Below, one piece after another: positions 35,589 through 44,299 of a DNA stretch of 64,000 nt. Source of the stretch: Blautia sp. (GTDB taxonomy: Bacteria; Bacillota; Clostridia; Lachnospirales; Lachnospiraceae); NCBI GenBank assembly GCA_029257775.1, contig JARIAQ010000026.1:1-64000 (forward strand), read 5' to 3'. The translations under genes and the position numbers were made by a program. Within the stretch, counting starts at the first letter, position 1. Each line of letters starts with the position of its first letter. The notes under the pieces are model-generated. The model searched no databases and was not told the DNA's origin. It worked only from the letters and a program-made list of their open reading frames with translations.

Positions 35589-36929
35589 TTACTCTTTTTC
35601 TTTCATTCTATATTCTACTTCCTTCCTAAGGAAAAATAGAGATAATAAATTAGGAATTGCCATCATTCCATTTAAAGCATCTGAAAGTTCCCAAATGATG
35701 GTGGGTGCAATGATACAACCTGGTAACGTAATTAAAATATAAAACAGCCGATATATCTTTATCCCTTTTTCTCCTGCTAAATACTCAGCTGTTTGCGTTC
35801 CAAAATAAGACCAGCCAATTATGGTAGCAAAGGCAAACAATGCAGTAGCTCCTGCTAAAAATTCTTTTCCCCAAGGAAGCACTGACGTAAAGGCCATTCC
35901 TGTAAGAGTTGTTCCATCCATGCAATCGGTTTTGTTGTAGGGCACTCCGCTTACTAATATGACAAGAGCGGTAATGGTACAAACCAGAATTGTATCAATA
36001 AATACTTCTAAAATCCCCCACATTCCCTGTACTTTTGCATCTTTCACATCAGACTGAGCATGGGCCATTACCGAAGAACCAAGTCCTGCCTCATTAGAAA
36101 AAATTCCTCTTGCAATTCCCATACGCACCGCCTGTTTCACGCTATAACCGGACACACCTCCCACTGCTGCTGAAGGATGAAAAGCATATTGAAAAATCAA
36201 ACCAAAAGCCCCTACAATTCGATCTCTATAAAAAAATAGTACAATAATTGCTCCCATCAAATATACAGATGCCATAAAAGGAACTAGTTTCTCTGTAAAT
36301 ACTGCAATTCTCTTTATCCCTCCTATTAGGACTATTGCCACAGCAATCATACAAAAACTTCCCGATATAAATGTTGGTATATGGAAGGTTCTCTCAAGCC
36401 CTACTGCCATAGAGTTTCCTTGCACCATATTTCCCATACCAAAAGAGGCCCCTAAACAACAAACAGCAAAAACCACTGCCAACGGTTTACACCCAAGCCC
36501 TCTCTCCATGTAGACCATGGCCCCACCCTTCCACTGACCTTTTTCATCTTTATAACGATATTTGATTCCCAAAAAATTTTCTGCGTAAGTTGTCATCATT
36601 CCCAAAATTCCTGACACCCACATCCAAAAAATAGCTCCTGGTCCTCCAAACATTAACGCAGTAGCAACACCCGTTATATTTCCTGTTCCCAGAGTGGCTG
36701 CCAGTGCCGTACAGAACGATTGAAATTGAGTTACAGAAAAGTTTTCTTTACAATCTTTTGTTTTTTTCCCTTTTTTTAATCCGCCAATTGTGTTTTTTAT
36801 CCATATATGTACTTTTGTAATCTGAAAAAATCCCGATTGTATGGTAAAATAAATACCAGTTCCAAGAAAAAACACCAACATTCCTGGTCCCCATATAAAT
36901 TCTTGAAAAGAATGAATAAAACCTGCCAT
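35589..36929 (-). CDS. Alanine/glycine:cation symporter (AGCS family)
   Basis: A membrane transporter that takes up alanine or glycine with sodium. The 446 residues contain about ten to eleven hydrophobic helices. AGCS signatures include GTGIYFTIQSGFFQI near residue 23, ALAATLGTGNITGVATAL near 74, GGPGAIFWMWVSG near 94, KYRYKDEKGQWKGGAMVYMERGLG near 125 and GIARGIFSNEAGLGSS near 270. The size is normal. It is a single-gene unit next to the aldolase terminator. The exact amino acid is not determined by sequence. Confidence 0.93.
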   Translation of the reverse strand: MAGFIHSFQEFIWGPGMLVFFLGTGIYFTIQSGFFQITKVHIWIKNTIGGLKKGKKTKDCKENFSVTQFQSFCTALAATLGTGNITGVATALMFGGPGAIFWMWVSGILGMMTTYAENFLGIKYRYKDEKGQWKGGAMVYMERGLGCKPLAVVFAVCCLGASFGMGNMVQGNSMAVGLERTFHIPTFISGSFCMIAVAIVLIGGIKRIAVFTEKLVPFMASVYLMGAIIVLFFYRDRIVGAFGLIFQYAFHPSAAVGGVSGYSVKQAVRMGIARGIFSNEAGLGSSVMAHAQSDVKDAKVQGMWGILEVFIDTILVCTITALVILVSGVPYNKTDCMDGTTLTGMAFTSVLPWGKEFLAGATALFAFATIIGWSYFGTQTAEYLAGEKGIKIYRLFYILITLPGCIIAPTIIWELSDALNGMMAIPNLLSLFFLRKEVEYRMKEKE

Positions 36930-36988
36930 TGCATGTTCCTTTTGGATTTCTCCATAAAGCTTATGCCAAAAGTTAATCTTCTATGAAA

Positions 36989-37029
36989 TAAAAAAAGAAC
37001 AGAGAAATTTGCTTTTGCAAACTTCCCTG
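36989..37029 (-). terminator. Terminator of fba
   Basis: On the minus strand a 13-bp stem (CAGGGAAGTTTGC with GCAAATTTCTCTG, wobbles allowed) closes an AAAA loop and is followed by TTCTTTTTTT. Confidence 0.85.
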
Positions 37030-37046
37030 CCCCAATATTCTTTCTC

Positions 37047-37916
37047 TTATTCGAAAGCTTTTCCTACAGAACCAAAGAGTTCCATTTTTTCTTTAATTGT
37101 GTCACAAATAGCATCAAATCCTGGTTTTAATAATTTACGTGGATCATATCCTTTTCCTTCATTATCTTTTCCAGCTTCAATGTATTCACGTGTAGCTGCT
37201 GCGAAAGCTAACTGGCATTCTGTATTTACATTAATTTTAGATACACCTAAGTCAATTGCTTTCTTAATCATGTCTGCAGGGATACCTGTACCACCATGAA
37301 GAACTAATGGCATTTCCCCTGTTAATTTCTGAATGTTATCCAGAACATCAAATCTAAGACCTGCCCAGTTTTCTGGATATTTTCCATGGATGTTTCCAAT
37401 ACCTGCAGCAAGCATATCAACACCTAAGTCTGCAATCATTTTACATTCTTCAGGATCTGCACATTCACCCATACCTACAACGCCATCTTCTTCTCCACCG
37501 ATAGAACCAACTTCTGCTTCTAAGGACAGTCCAAGACCTTTACAAACACCTGCTAATTCTTTTGTTTTTTCAACATTTTCTTCGATTGGGTAATGAGAAC
37601 CATCAAACATAATGGAAGAAAATCCTGCTTTAATACATTTATAACAGCCATCATATGTACCATGATCTAAATGCAGAGCAACTGGTACTGTGATATTTAA
37701 TTCTTCAATCATAGCTTTTACCATATCTGCAACTGTTTTAAATCCGCACATATATTTTCCTGCACCTTCAGAAACACCCAGAATAATTGGGGATTTACAT
37801 TCTTCTGCAGTTAAAAGTGCTGCTTTTGTCCATTCCATATTATTGATATTAAACTGACCTACTGCATAATGTCCTGCTTTTGCTTTTTTTAACATTTCTG
37901 CTGCTGATACTAACAT
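37047..37916 (-). CDS. fba: Class II fructose-bisphosphate aldolase
   Basis: This zinc-dependent aldolase of glycolysis cleaves fructose 1,6-bisphosphate. The 289 residues hold the zinc motif ALHLDHGTYD near residue 80, SIMFDGSHYPIEENV near 103, EAEVGSIGGEEDGV near 133 and LHGGTGIP near 208. The ATG at 37916 has GGAGG nine bases upstream and is chosen over a TTG two codons earlier. It is divergent from pfp, the gene for the preceding glycolytic step, across 160 bases carrying a promoter for each. Confidence 0.95.
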   Translation of the reverse strand: MLVSAAEMLKKAKAGHYAVGQFNINNMEWTKAALLTAEECKSPIILGVSEGAGKYMCGFKTVADMVKAMIEELNITVPVALHLDHGTYDGCYKCIKAGFSSIMFDGSHYPIEENVEKTKELAGVCKGLGLSLEAEVGSIGGEEDGVVGMGECADPEECKMIADLGVDMLAAGIGNIHGKYPENWAGLRFDVLDNIQKLTGEMPLVLHGGTGIPADMIKKAIDLGVSKINVNTECQLAFAAATREYIEAGKDNEGKGYDPRKLLKPGFDAICDTIKEKMELFGSVGKAFE

Positions 37917-37966
37917 ATTCAATGACCTCCATATATTTTATTGAATTGGGTCTAAAACCTAGAACT

Positions 37967-37994
37967 ATTATAACACATTTTTGCTCGCAAGCAA
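37967..37994 (-). promoter_or_regulatory. Promoter of fba
   Basis: On the minus strand TTGCTT (37994-37989) and TATAAT (37972-37967) are separated by 16 bases. A TTGCTCGCAAGCAA inverted repeat overlaps the -35 and could be a regulator site. Confidence 0.65.
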
Positions 37995-38027
37995 GTATTT
38001 CTTAATGCAATTTATCCTATTCCATGC

Positions 38028-38033
38028 TATAAT
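38028..38033 (+). promoter_or_regulatory. Extended -10 promoter of pfp
   Basis: TGCTATAAT is a perfect -10 with the TGN extension, 43 bases before the pfp start. No good -35 is seen at the usual spacing, as is common for extended -10 promoters. Confidence 0.6.
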
Positions 38034-38076
38034 CTTCATTAAGAATGCTTAAAAGAAAGGAATGTAATCATTTATC

Positions 38077-39300
38077 ATGGAAATAAAAAATTTAATTGTT
38101 GGACAATCTGGAGGTCCCACGGCGGTTATTAACAGCAGTTTATACGGTGTTGTTTCTGAAGCTCTTTCCCAACCTTCAATTGGTAAGGTATATGGTATGG
38201 TAAATGGCATTGAAGGTTTTTTAAAAGGAACGATTCTCGATTTTCAACAAACTTTTTTTGTCAATGATTTGGAAAAATTAAAAACTACACCCGGTGCCTA
38301 TTTAGGCTCCTGCCGTTACAAACTCCCAGAAGATTTAGAAGATCCTATTTATTCCGTCCTTTTTCAAAAATTTAAAGAATTAAACATTGGATATTTCTTT
38401 TATATCGGTGGAAATGACTCTATGGACACTGTAAGTAAATTATCCCGTTATGCTGAAAAAATTAACAGCGATATTCGTGTCATTGGAGAACCTAAAACTA
38501 TTGACAACGATCTGGTTATGACAGACCATACTCCCGGATTTGGCAGTGCAGCCAGATATGTGGCTTCTACCGTAAGAGAAATTGTTATTGATGCCAATGT
38601 GTATGAGACAAAATCCGTAACTATTGTAGAAATTATGGGACGTCATGCCGGTTGGCTCACTGCTGCCAGTGCTTTGGCAAGAAAAAGTATTGGCGATAAC
38701 CCTTTATTAATCTATCTTCCGGAAACAGATTTTGATCAAGAAGCTTTTCTTAGTAAAATAAACACCTGTTTCGAAAAAAATCCCAATGTTATTGTCTGTG
38801 TTTCCGAAGGAATTCACGATAAAAACGGCACTTTCATCTGTGAATATGACAATTCTGTTGGAACAGATACCTTTGGACACAAAATGCTGGCAGGCTGTGG
38901 AAAATATCTAGAAAATTTAGTTCGTAACCGTCTAGGAGTAAAATCACGCTCTGTGGAATTAAATGTAAGTCAACGCTGTTCTTCTTCTATGATGTCAGCA
39001 ACAGATCAAAAAGAAGCCATTCTTGCAGGACAGTTTGGTGTACGTGAAGCATTAAAAGGCGCTACCGGAAAAATGGTATCCTACATCAGAACTTCTGATT
39101 TGCCTTATCGTATGACACTTGGTCTTGAAGATGTTAATCTAATTTGTAATCAGGAAAAAACAGTTCCATTAAAATGGATTTCTTCAGACGGCTCTGATGT
39201 AACAGAGGATTTTCTTACTTATGCTCTACCTCTTATTCAAGGTACTGTTGAAATTCCTTTCGGTACAGACGGACTTCCAGACTTTCTGTCTAGAAAATAA
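38077..39300 (+). CDS. pfp: Pyrophosphate-dependent 6-phosphofructokinase
   Basis: It phosphorylates fructose 6-phosphate using pyrophosphate, reversibly. The 407 residues show GQSGGPTAVINSSLYG at the start, GGNDSMDTVSKL near residue 107 and GEPKTIDNDLVMTDHTPGFGSA near 140. The GG(D/N)DS and PKTIDND forms, instead of GGDGS and PGTIDND, point to PPi rather than ATP as donor. MGRHAGWLTA follows near 188. AIM24 follows 27 bases downstream. Together with the divergent aldolase this forms a small glycolytic locus. Confidence 0.92.
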   Translation: MEIKNLIVGQSGGPTAVINSSLYGVVSEALSQPSIGKVYGMVNGIEGFLKGTILDFQQTFFVNDLEKLKTTPGAYLGSCRYKLPEDLEDPIYSVLFQKFKELNIGYFFYIGGNDSMDTVSKLSRYAEKINSDIRVIGEPKTIDNDLVMTDHTPGFGSAARYVASTVREIVIDANVYETKSVTIVEIMGRHAGWLTAASALARKSIGDNPLLIYLPETDFDQEAFLSKINTCFEKNPNVIVCVSEGIHDKNGTFICEYDNSVGTDTFGHKMLAGCGKYLENLVRNRLGVKSRSVELNVSQRCSSSMMSATDQKEAILAGQFGVREALKGATGKMVSYIRTSDLPYRMTLGLEDVNLICNQEKTVPLKWISSDGSDVTEDFLTYALPLIQGTVEIPFGTDGLPDFLSRK

Positions 39301-39327
39301 ATTATTGTCTATTTAGGAGGGGTTTTT

Positions 39328-40131
39328 ATGTTTCATATTTCAAATTTTACAGATAACGATGATATCCGAGTTTTAGACTCTACCGGTCCTTTTACTATTA
39401 TTGAGTACATGAGAGATTTAAGTGTTTCTCCGTCTGATGCAGAAAAAGCTTATTTCTGCCATGCTATGAATGTTCGTAAACGACAAGTTGTATGCGATCT
39501 AAGCAAAGCAAATATCACTTTACAGTCTGGGGCCATGCAGTGGACTGTAGGAAATGTCAATGCAACTACCGGATTAAAAGGTGTAGGTGATTTCTTAGGA
39601 AAGGCCGTTCGTGGAAAAATGACTGGAGAAAGTACTATTAAGCCAGAATATACAGGTGATGGTGTCCTAGTTCTAGAGCCTACCTATAAACATTTAATTT
39701 TGCTGGATGTAGAAGATTGGAATGGTTCTATTGTTTTGGATGACGGGTTATTTCTTGCCTGCGATGCAAATTTAAAACATAAGGCTGTAATGCGTTCCAA
39801 TCTTTCCTCTGCTGTATTTGGTAATGAGGGATTGTTCAATCTGGGATTAAAAGGAAATGGTGTTGTCTGCTTAGAAACACCTTGTCCAAAAGAAGAATTG
39901 ATCACCATCACTTTAGATAATGATGTTTTAAAAGTAGATGGAAACATGGCCGTTGTATGGAGTGGAAGTCTTGACTTTACAGTAGAACGGTCTGGCAAAA
40001 GTTTAATTGGTTCTGCTGCCTCAGGAGAAGGCTTGGTAAATGTATACCGCGGTACAGGAAAAGTACTCTTAGCACCTGTACAAAAAACCATTGCTTCTCC
40101 TATACAGTATACCCCAGATGATGAAGATTAA
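39328..40131 (+). CDS. AIM24 family protein
   Basis: This 267-residue beta-rich protein resembles the AIM24/TerD-like bacterial family. Features include SGAMQWTVGNVNATTGLKGVGDFLGKAVRGKMTGES near residues 68-103, TYKHLILLD, and VVWSGSLDFTVERSGKSLIGSAASGEGLVNVYRGTGKVLLAP near the end, the conserved Aim24 core. No function is established in bacteria. A strong binding site (GGAGGGG) and a 27-base gap imply cotranscription with pfp. It ends at a terminator shared with the ABC-F gene. Confidence 0.85.
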   Translation: MFHISNFTDNDDIRVLDSTGPFTIIEYMRDLSVSPSDAEKAYFCHAMNVRKRQVVCDLSKANITLQSGAMQWTVGNVNATTGLKGVGDFLGKAVRGKMTGESTIKPEYTGDGVLVLEPTYKHLILLDVEDWNGSIVLDDGLFLACDANLKHKAVMRSNLSSAVFGNEGLFNLGLKGNGVVCLETPCPKEELITITLDNDVLKVDGNMAVVWSGSLDFTVERSGKSLIGSAASGEGLVNVYRGTGKVLLAPVQKTIASPIQYTPDDED

Positions 40132-40137
40132 AACCAT

Positions 40138-40178
40138 AAAAATAGCGGCACGTTCTTAAGACTGTGCCGCTATTTTTT
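40138..40178. terminator. Bidirectional terminator overlapping the ABC-F stop codon
   Basis: The arms AAAAATAGCGGCAC and GTGCCGCTATTTTT flank a loop of about a dozen bases, with T-runs on both sides. The ABC-F stop codon (40158-40156) lies in the loop, so its last residues are encoded by one arm. It also terminates pfp-AIM24. Confidence 0.9.
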
Positions 40179-41943
40179 CAGCTAAATCATTTAAATAAAC
40201 CCATCTTTCCATTTTTTCTTCTAAAAGTGTTTCAGCTTCCTCTTTTTCTATTGTAAGTTCGTTTAACTTTCCAGAATTTGTAGCATTTTTCATTATTTCC
40301 AGTTCCAGCTTTTCCAGTTTTTCCTCTAATTTTGCAATATCATCATCAATAGTTTCAAATTCTTTCTGCTCCTTAAAAGTAAATTTCAATTTTACTGTAC
40401 GATTTTGCTTCCAGCTTTTTGAAGCATCCTTCTTCTCTTCTTTTTTCTCAGACTGTACACCCTGTTTTACATTTCCATTTCTTCTTTCTTTTGCTTCCAG
40501 ATAATCCGTATATCCTCCTTCATATTGCTGAAGTTTTCCATTTCCTGTAAATTCGAAAATCCGATCTACTACATTATCCAAAAAATAGCGATCGTGAGAA
40601 ACAGTCACTACAATTCCTGAAAAAGAATTCAAATAATCTTCTAAAATCGTAAGAGTAGGAATATCCAAATTATTTCCCGGCTCATCTAAAAGCAGTACGT
40701 TAATTTCGCTAGAAAGCACACCGAGAAGATACAATCGCCTTTTTTCTCCTCCTGAAAGCTTTCCAATAGGCGCATACTGCATATCTGGAGTAAACAAAAA
40801 ACGCTCTAGCATCTGAGATGCACTAATTTTCCCCTCTTTTGTATTAATATATTCCGCAATATCTTTTACATAATCAATCACTCTCTGATTATCATTCATC
40901 TCTTGTTCTTCTTGAGCAAAATACCCGATTTTAATCGTTTCACCCATTTCGATACTTCCACTATCTGGCTCTATAAGTCCTGCCATTAACTTCATAAGAG
41001 TAGATTTTCCACATCCATTTGGTCCAATAATACCTAGCTTCTGATTTTTTAACAAAATATAATTAAAATCTTCCACTAATACTTGGTTTCCATATTTCTT
41101 GGAAACATGCTTTAATTCGATTGTCTTCTTTCCCATGCGAGTTTCCACAGACTCTAGTTCCACACTCTGGTCTGACAAAGGGGTATCTGCATTTTTTAAA
41201 ACTTCTAATCGTTCCAGCCTAGCTCTTTGCTTCGTAGTTCTTGCACGACATCCTCTCTTTGCCCACTCTAATTCCATGCGAAGAATACTCTGACGTTTTC
41301 GCTCTGATGCCAGTTCCATTTCTTCTCTTTCTGCCTTTAACTCTAAAAATTGAGAATAATTAGATTCATAACTATACATTTTTCCATGAGATATTTCCAA
41401 AATACGATTTGTTACTTTATCCATAAAGTAACGATCATGGGTAACCATCAAAACAGTCCCCCGAAAACTTTTTAAATATTCCTCCAACCACGAAATCATC
41501 GCTTCATCTAAATGATTTGTAGGCTCATCCAACAAAAGAATATCAAAATCCTGTGCCAAAATTTTTGCTAAGGCTACTTTTCTTCTCTGTCCACCTGATA
41601 ATACTGCAATTTGCTTTTCGTATTCTGTAATACCTAGTTGCGTGAGATTACTCTGCACTTTCCATTCCATCTCACAATCCTGTATATAAGAAAGAATCGT
41701 AGAATTTTCTGGAAACTGTGGGTTCTGCGGCAAATAAGCAAGTTTCTTGTTATTTTGCATAATAATCTGTCCTGTCTGTGGAACTTCTTCTCCCGCCAGC
41801 ATCTTTAAAAGTGTAGATTTTCCTGTACCATTGATTCCGATAATGCCTACTTTATCGCCTTCTTGAACACCAAAACTGGCATCTTCAAAAATAACCTTTT
41901 CTCCATAAATTTTACTAATATGCTCTATATTTAATATGTTCAT
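40156..41943 (-). CDS. ABC-F family ATPase (translation factor type)
   Basis: ABC-F proteins bind the ribosomal E site and relieve stalls or protect from antibiotics; they lack membrane domains. The 595 residues contain two ATPase domains. The first has GINGTGKS near residue 36, LSGGQRRKVALAKIL and LLLDEPTNHLD. The second has GPNGCGKS near 309, LSGGEKRRLYLLG and LLLDEPGNNLD. The arm/linker between them is rich in Arg, Lys and Glu. A C-terminal coiled coil (about 515-590) resembles Uup-type tails. In the second Walker B the usual T of DEPTN is G. A housekeeping Uup/YfmR-like role is more likely than resistance. Confidence 0.9.
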   Translation of the reverse strand: MNILNIEHISKIYGEKVIFEDASFGVQEGDKVGIIGINGTGKSTLLKMLAGEEVPQTGQIIMQNNKKLAYLPQNPQFPENSTILSYIQDCEMEWKVQSNLTQLGITEYEKQIAVLSGGQRRKVALAKILAQDFDILLLDEPTNHLDEAMISWLEEYLKSFRGTVLMVTHDRYFMDKVTNRILEISHGKMYSYESNYSQFLELKAEREEMELASERKRQSILRMELEWAKRGCRARTTKQRARLERLEVLKNADTPLSDQSVELESVETRMGKKTIELKHVSKKYGNQVLVEDFNYILLKNQKLGIIGPNGCGKSTLMKLMAGLIEPDSGSIEMGETIKIGYFAQEEQEMNDNQRVIDYVKDIAEYINTKEGKISASQMLERFLFTPDMQYAPIGKLSGGEKRRLYLLGVLSSEINVLLLDEPGNNLDIPTLTILEDYLNSFSGIVVTVSHDRYFLDNVVDRIFEFTGNGKLQQYEGGYTDYLEAKERRNGNVKQGVQSEKKEEKKDASKSWKQNRTVKLKFTFKEQKEFETIDDDIAKLEEKLEKLELEIMKNATNSGKLNELTIEKEEAETLLEEKMERWVYLNDLAEKIAAQS

Positions 41944-42032
41944 GGGAACACTCCTTTTTCTTCCTTTACTTCCTAATCACTATAACAAAGAAATCTCTTG
42001 GGGACAATGACTTTTTATTTTTCTTAAAAAGA

Positions 42033-42061
42033 TTGTCATTCTCTGTATAAAATGATATGGT
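42033..42061 (+). promoter_or_regulatory. Possible promoter of the Ca/Na antiporter gene
   Basis: TTGTCA (42033-42038) and TATGGT (42056-42061) are separated by 17 bases, 36 bases before the ATG. The -10 is weak. The -35 is part of a hairpin (GACAAT...ATTGTC), which may be fortuitous. Confidence 0.4.
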
Positions 42062-42097
42062 ATTAAAGTGTAAAAATAAATTTTTTGGAGGAACATC

Positions 42098-43063
42098 ATG
42101 TTAAAATCTGTTATCTTTTTATTAGGGGGATTTCTACTTCTGGTAAAAGGCGCAGACTGGTTTGTGGAGGGTGCATCTTCCATTGCAAGACGTCTGCGTA
42201 TCCCCTCTTTAATTATAGGACTTACCATTGTAGCATTTGGAACTAGTGCACCAGAGCTTGCTGTAAGTATCACTGCTGCCATGAAAGGAAGCAATGATAT
42301 TGCTATTGGAAATGTAGTAGGTTCCAACATGTTTAACCTTCTGGTTGTAATTGGTATGAGCGCTCTCATTTGTCCTCTATCTGTAAAACCAAGTATTATA
42401 AAAAAAGATTATCCTTTATCTATTGTAGCAACACTTCTGTTAAACGTGCTGATTATGGATCAACTTTTTACAAAAAGCTCCCAAATGGTTCTAGGACGTC
42501 TTGATGGAATTCTTCTTCTTTTTGGATTTGGTATTTTCATGTATCTAACTGTAAAAGACGCTTTAAAAAGCAGAGCAAATAATCTATGCATACAAGAAGC
42601 TGAAGCTGCTATTGGATATTCTATGGGGAAAAGTATTCTGATTTCTATTATTGGGCTTTCAGGTATTATTATTGGTGGAAACATGACTGTAAGTGGAGCA
42701 AAAGAAATTGCCCGAGCTTTTGGTCTTAGTGAAGCTCTTATCGGCCTTACAATTGTAGCAGTAGGCACTTCTCTACCAGAATTGGTTACTTCTATTGTAG
42801 CAGCCAAAAAAGGGGAAAGTGACATTGCTCTTGGAAATGTAGTAGGTTCTAATATGTTTAATATTTTTTTAATTTTAGGATTATCTAGTACCATTCTACC
42901 TATGAATGTTACACTTACCTATATGTATGATGTAGGCTTACTAACAATAGTTTCTATTTTGATTTATATTCCCATTTTATTTCGAAAAAAAATTGGACGA
43001 GTTATGGGAGCCGCTATGACTTGTTCCTATATTGCTTATACCGCTTACTTGATTCTCAGATAG
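42098..43063 (+). CDS. Calcium/sodium antiporter (CaCA family, YrbG-like)
   Basis: This inner-membrane exchanger has 321 residues and about ten membrane helices arranged as two inverted repeats. Each repeat carries the exchanger motif: FGTSAPELAVSI...GNVVGSNMFNLLVVIG (about 46-90) and VGTSLPELVTSI...GNVVGSNMFNIFLILG (about 222-266). The conserved glutamates of PEL in each repeat bind the ions. It has a strong GGAGG site. It is a single-gene unit with a terminator shared with alaX. Confidence 0.94.
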   Translation: MLKSVIFLLGGFLLLVKGADWFVEGASSIARRLRIPSLIIGLTIVAFGTSAPELAVSITAAMKGSNDIAIGNVVGSNMFNLLVVIGMSALICPLSVKPSIIKKDYPLSIVATLLLNVLIMDQLFTKSSQMVLGRLDGILLLFGFGIFMYLTVKDALKSRANNLCIQEAEAAIGYSMGKSILISIIGLSGIIIGGNMTVSGAKEIARAFGLSEALIGLTIVAVGTSLPELVTSIVAAKKGESDIALGNVVGSNMFNIFLILGLSSTILPMNVTLTYMYDVGLLTIVSILIYIPILFRKKIGRVMGAAMTCSYIAYTAYLILR

Positions 43064-43067
43064 AAAG

Positions 43068-43110
43068 GACTCCATAAAGTTGCTTTTTTATAAAGGTTCT
43101 TTATGGAGTC
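43068..43110. terminator. Bidirectional terminator
   Basis: GACTCCATAAAG pairs perfectly with CTTTATGGAGTC over a 19-base loop, followed on the plus side by TATCTTTT. It lies between the convergent antiporter and AlaX genes. Confidence 0.82.
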
Positions 43111-43117
43111 TATCTTT

Positions 43118-44299
43118 TCAATTTTTTATCTTCTCTAAAAATTCTCTAATTTTTATTTCTTCTCCAATAAGAGAACCTTGTATCATAGGAGGTTTACCTC
43201 CCCCTTTTCCCTGAAAAGCCTTATTTAATTTCTTACCAATTTCTATAATCTCCCCATGGCTCCCTAGAACATAACGAAATCCCTTTTTTTCATCTCCTAC
43301 AAAAACTCCACACACACCTTTTGTAAGTTCCATTCCTTCATTCACAAAATTTCTCATTGCCACAGGATCTAATTCTTTTTGAAAAAGTAAGAGATTTGTG
43401 TTTGGATGATCTTTTAAAACAGCTTTTCCAGACTCTAAATATATCTGAATTAATTTTTCCTGCATTTTAGCTGCTTTTATCTTAGTCTGTTGAATTTCTT
43501 CTGTTAAACGATTTACAGCATCTGCTACTTCCTGTTGCCTTGCTGAAAGCATATTTGAAATTCGTATAACACTGTCTTCCTTTTTATTATAGTCTTCCAA
43601 TGCACGCATACCACAAGCAATCCACAAGCGCATACCACCTTTATAATGGATTGCATTAGTAATCTTGATCAGTCCTACATTTCCTGTAGTTCTCACATGA
43701 GGCGCACAACAAGCACAAAGATCACAATCCTGAATTTCTACAATTCGAACTTTCCCTTTCAATTCCTTCTTACTCCGATAAGAAATTCTTTCTAACTCTT
43801 CTTCTTTTGGAAAATATGCTTTAATTTCTCTATCTTCCATTACAACTTTATTTGCCTCATATTCAATGCTACGCAATTCTTCTGCTGTAAGAGGGCCATC
43901 ATAATCCATCGTTACTTCTTCTTTTCCTAAATGAAACCCTACATTTTCATAACCAAATCGACTGTGTACAATCCCTGAAAGAATATGTTCTCCTGTATGT
44001 TGTTGCATTTTAGAAAATCGTTCCTGAAAATCCAATACTCCTGTTACTGTTTTTCCCGGCAAAATCATTTCTTCTATATAATGGATAATTTCCCCTTCTA
44101 TTTCCTGTACATCAAAAACTTTTATTTCTCTGTCATCTATACACAACACACCTGTATCTGCTTCTTGTCCTCCCCCTTCCGGAAAAAAGGCAGTTCTATC
44201 AAGAACTGCCTCAAACTTTTTTCCTCTGGGAGTGCAAGACAAAACAACAGCTTCAAACTTTTTTATATAGCTATCCTGATAATATAATTGCTCTGTCAT
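43118..44299 (-). CDS. Alanyl-tRNA editing protein (AlaX type, with DHHA1 domain)
   Basis: It hydrolyses mischarged Ser- or Gly-tRNA-Ala in trans. The 393 residues show the AlaRS-like second domain (FFPEGGGQEADTG near residue 34). The first metal motif is QQHTGEHILSG near 98. The second is the Cys/His pair of CACCAPHVRTTGNVGLIKI near 195. A coiled linker (about 240-290) precedes the C-terminal DHHA1 domain with GKGGGKPPMIQGSL. This is the long AlaX form. The start overlaps the hom stop by four bases. Confidence 0.93.
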   Translation of the reverse strand: MTEQLYYQDSYIKKFEAVVLSCTPRGKKFEAVLDRTAFFPEGGGQEADTGVLCIDDREIKVFDVQEIEGEIIHYIEEMILPGKTVTGVLDFQERFSKMQQHTGEHILSGIVHSRFGYENVGFHLGKEEVTMDYDGPLTAEELRSIEYEANKVVMEDREIKAYFPKEEELERISYRSKKELKGKVRIVEIQDCDLCACCAPHVRTTGNVGLIKITNAIHYKGGMRLWIACGMRALEDYNKKEDSVIRISNMLSARQQEVADAVNRLTEEIQQTKIKAAKMQEKLIQIYLESGKAVLKDHPNTNLLLFQKELDPVAMRNFVNEGMELTKGVCGVFVGDEKKGFRYVLGSHGEIIEIGKKLNKAFQGKGGGKPPMIQGSLIGEEIKIREFLEKIKN

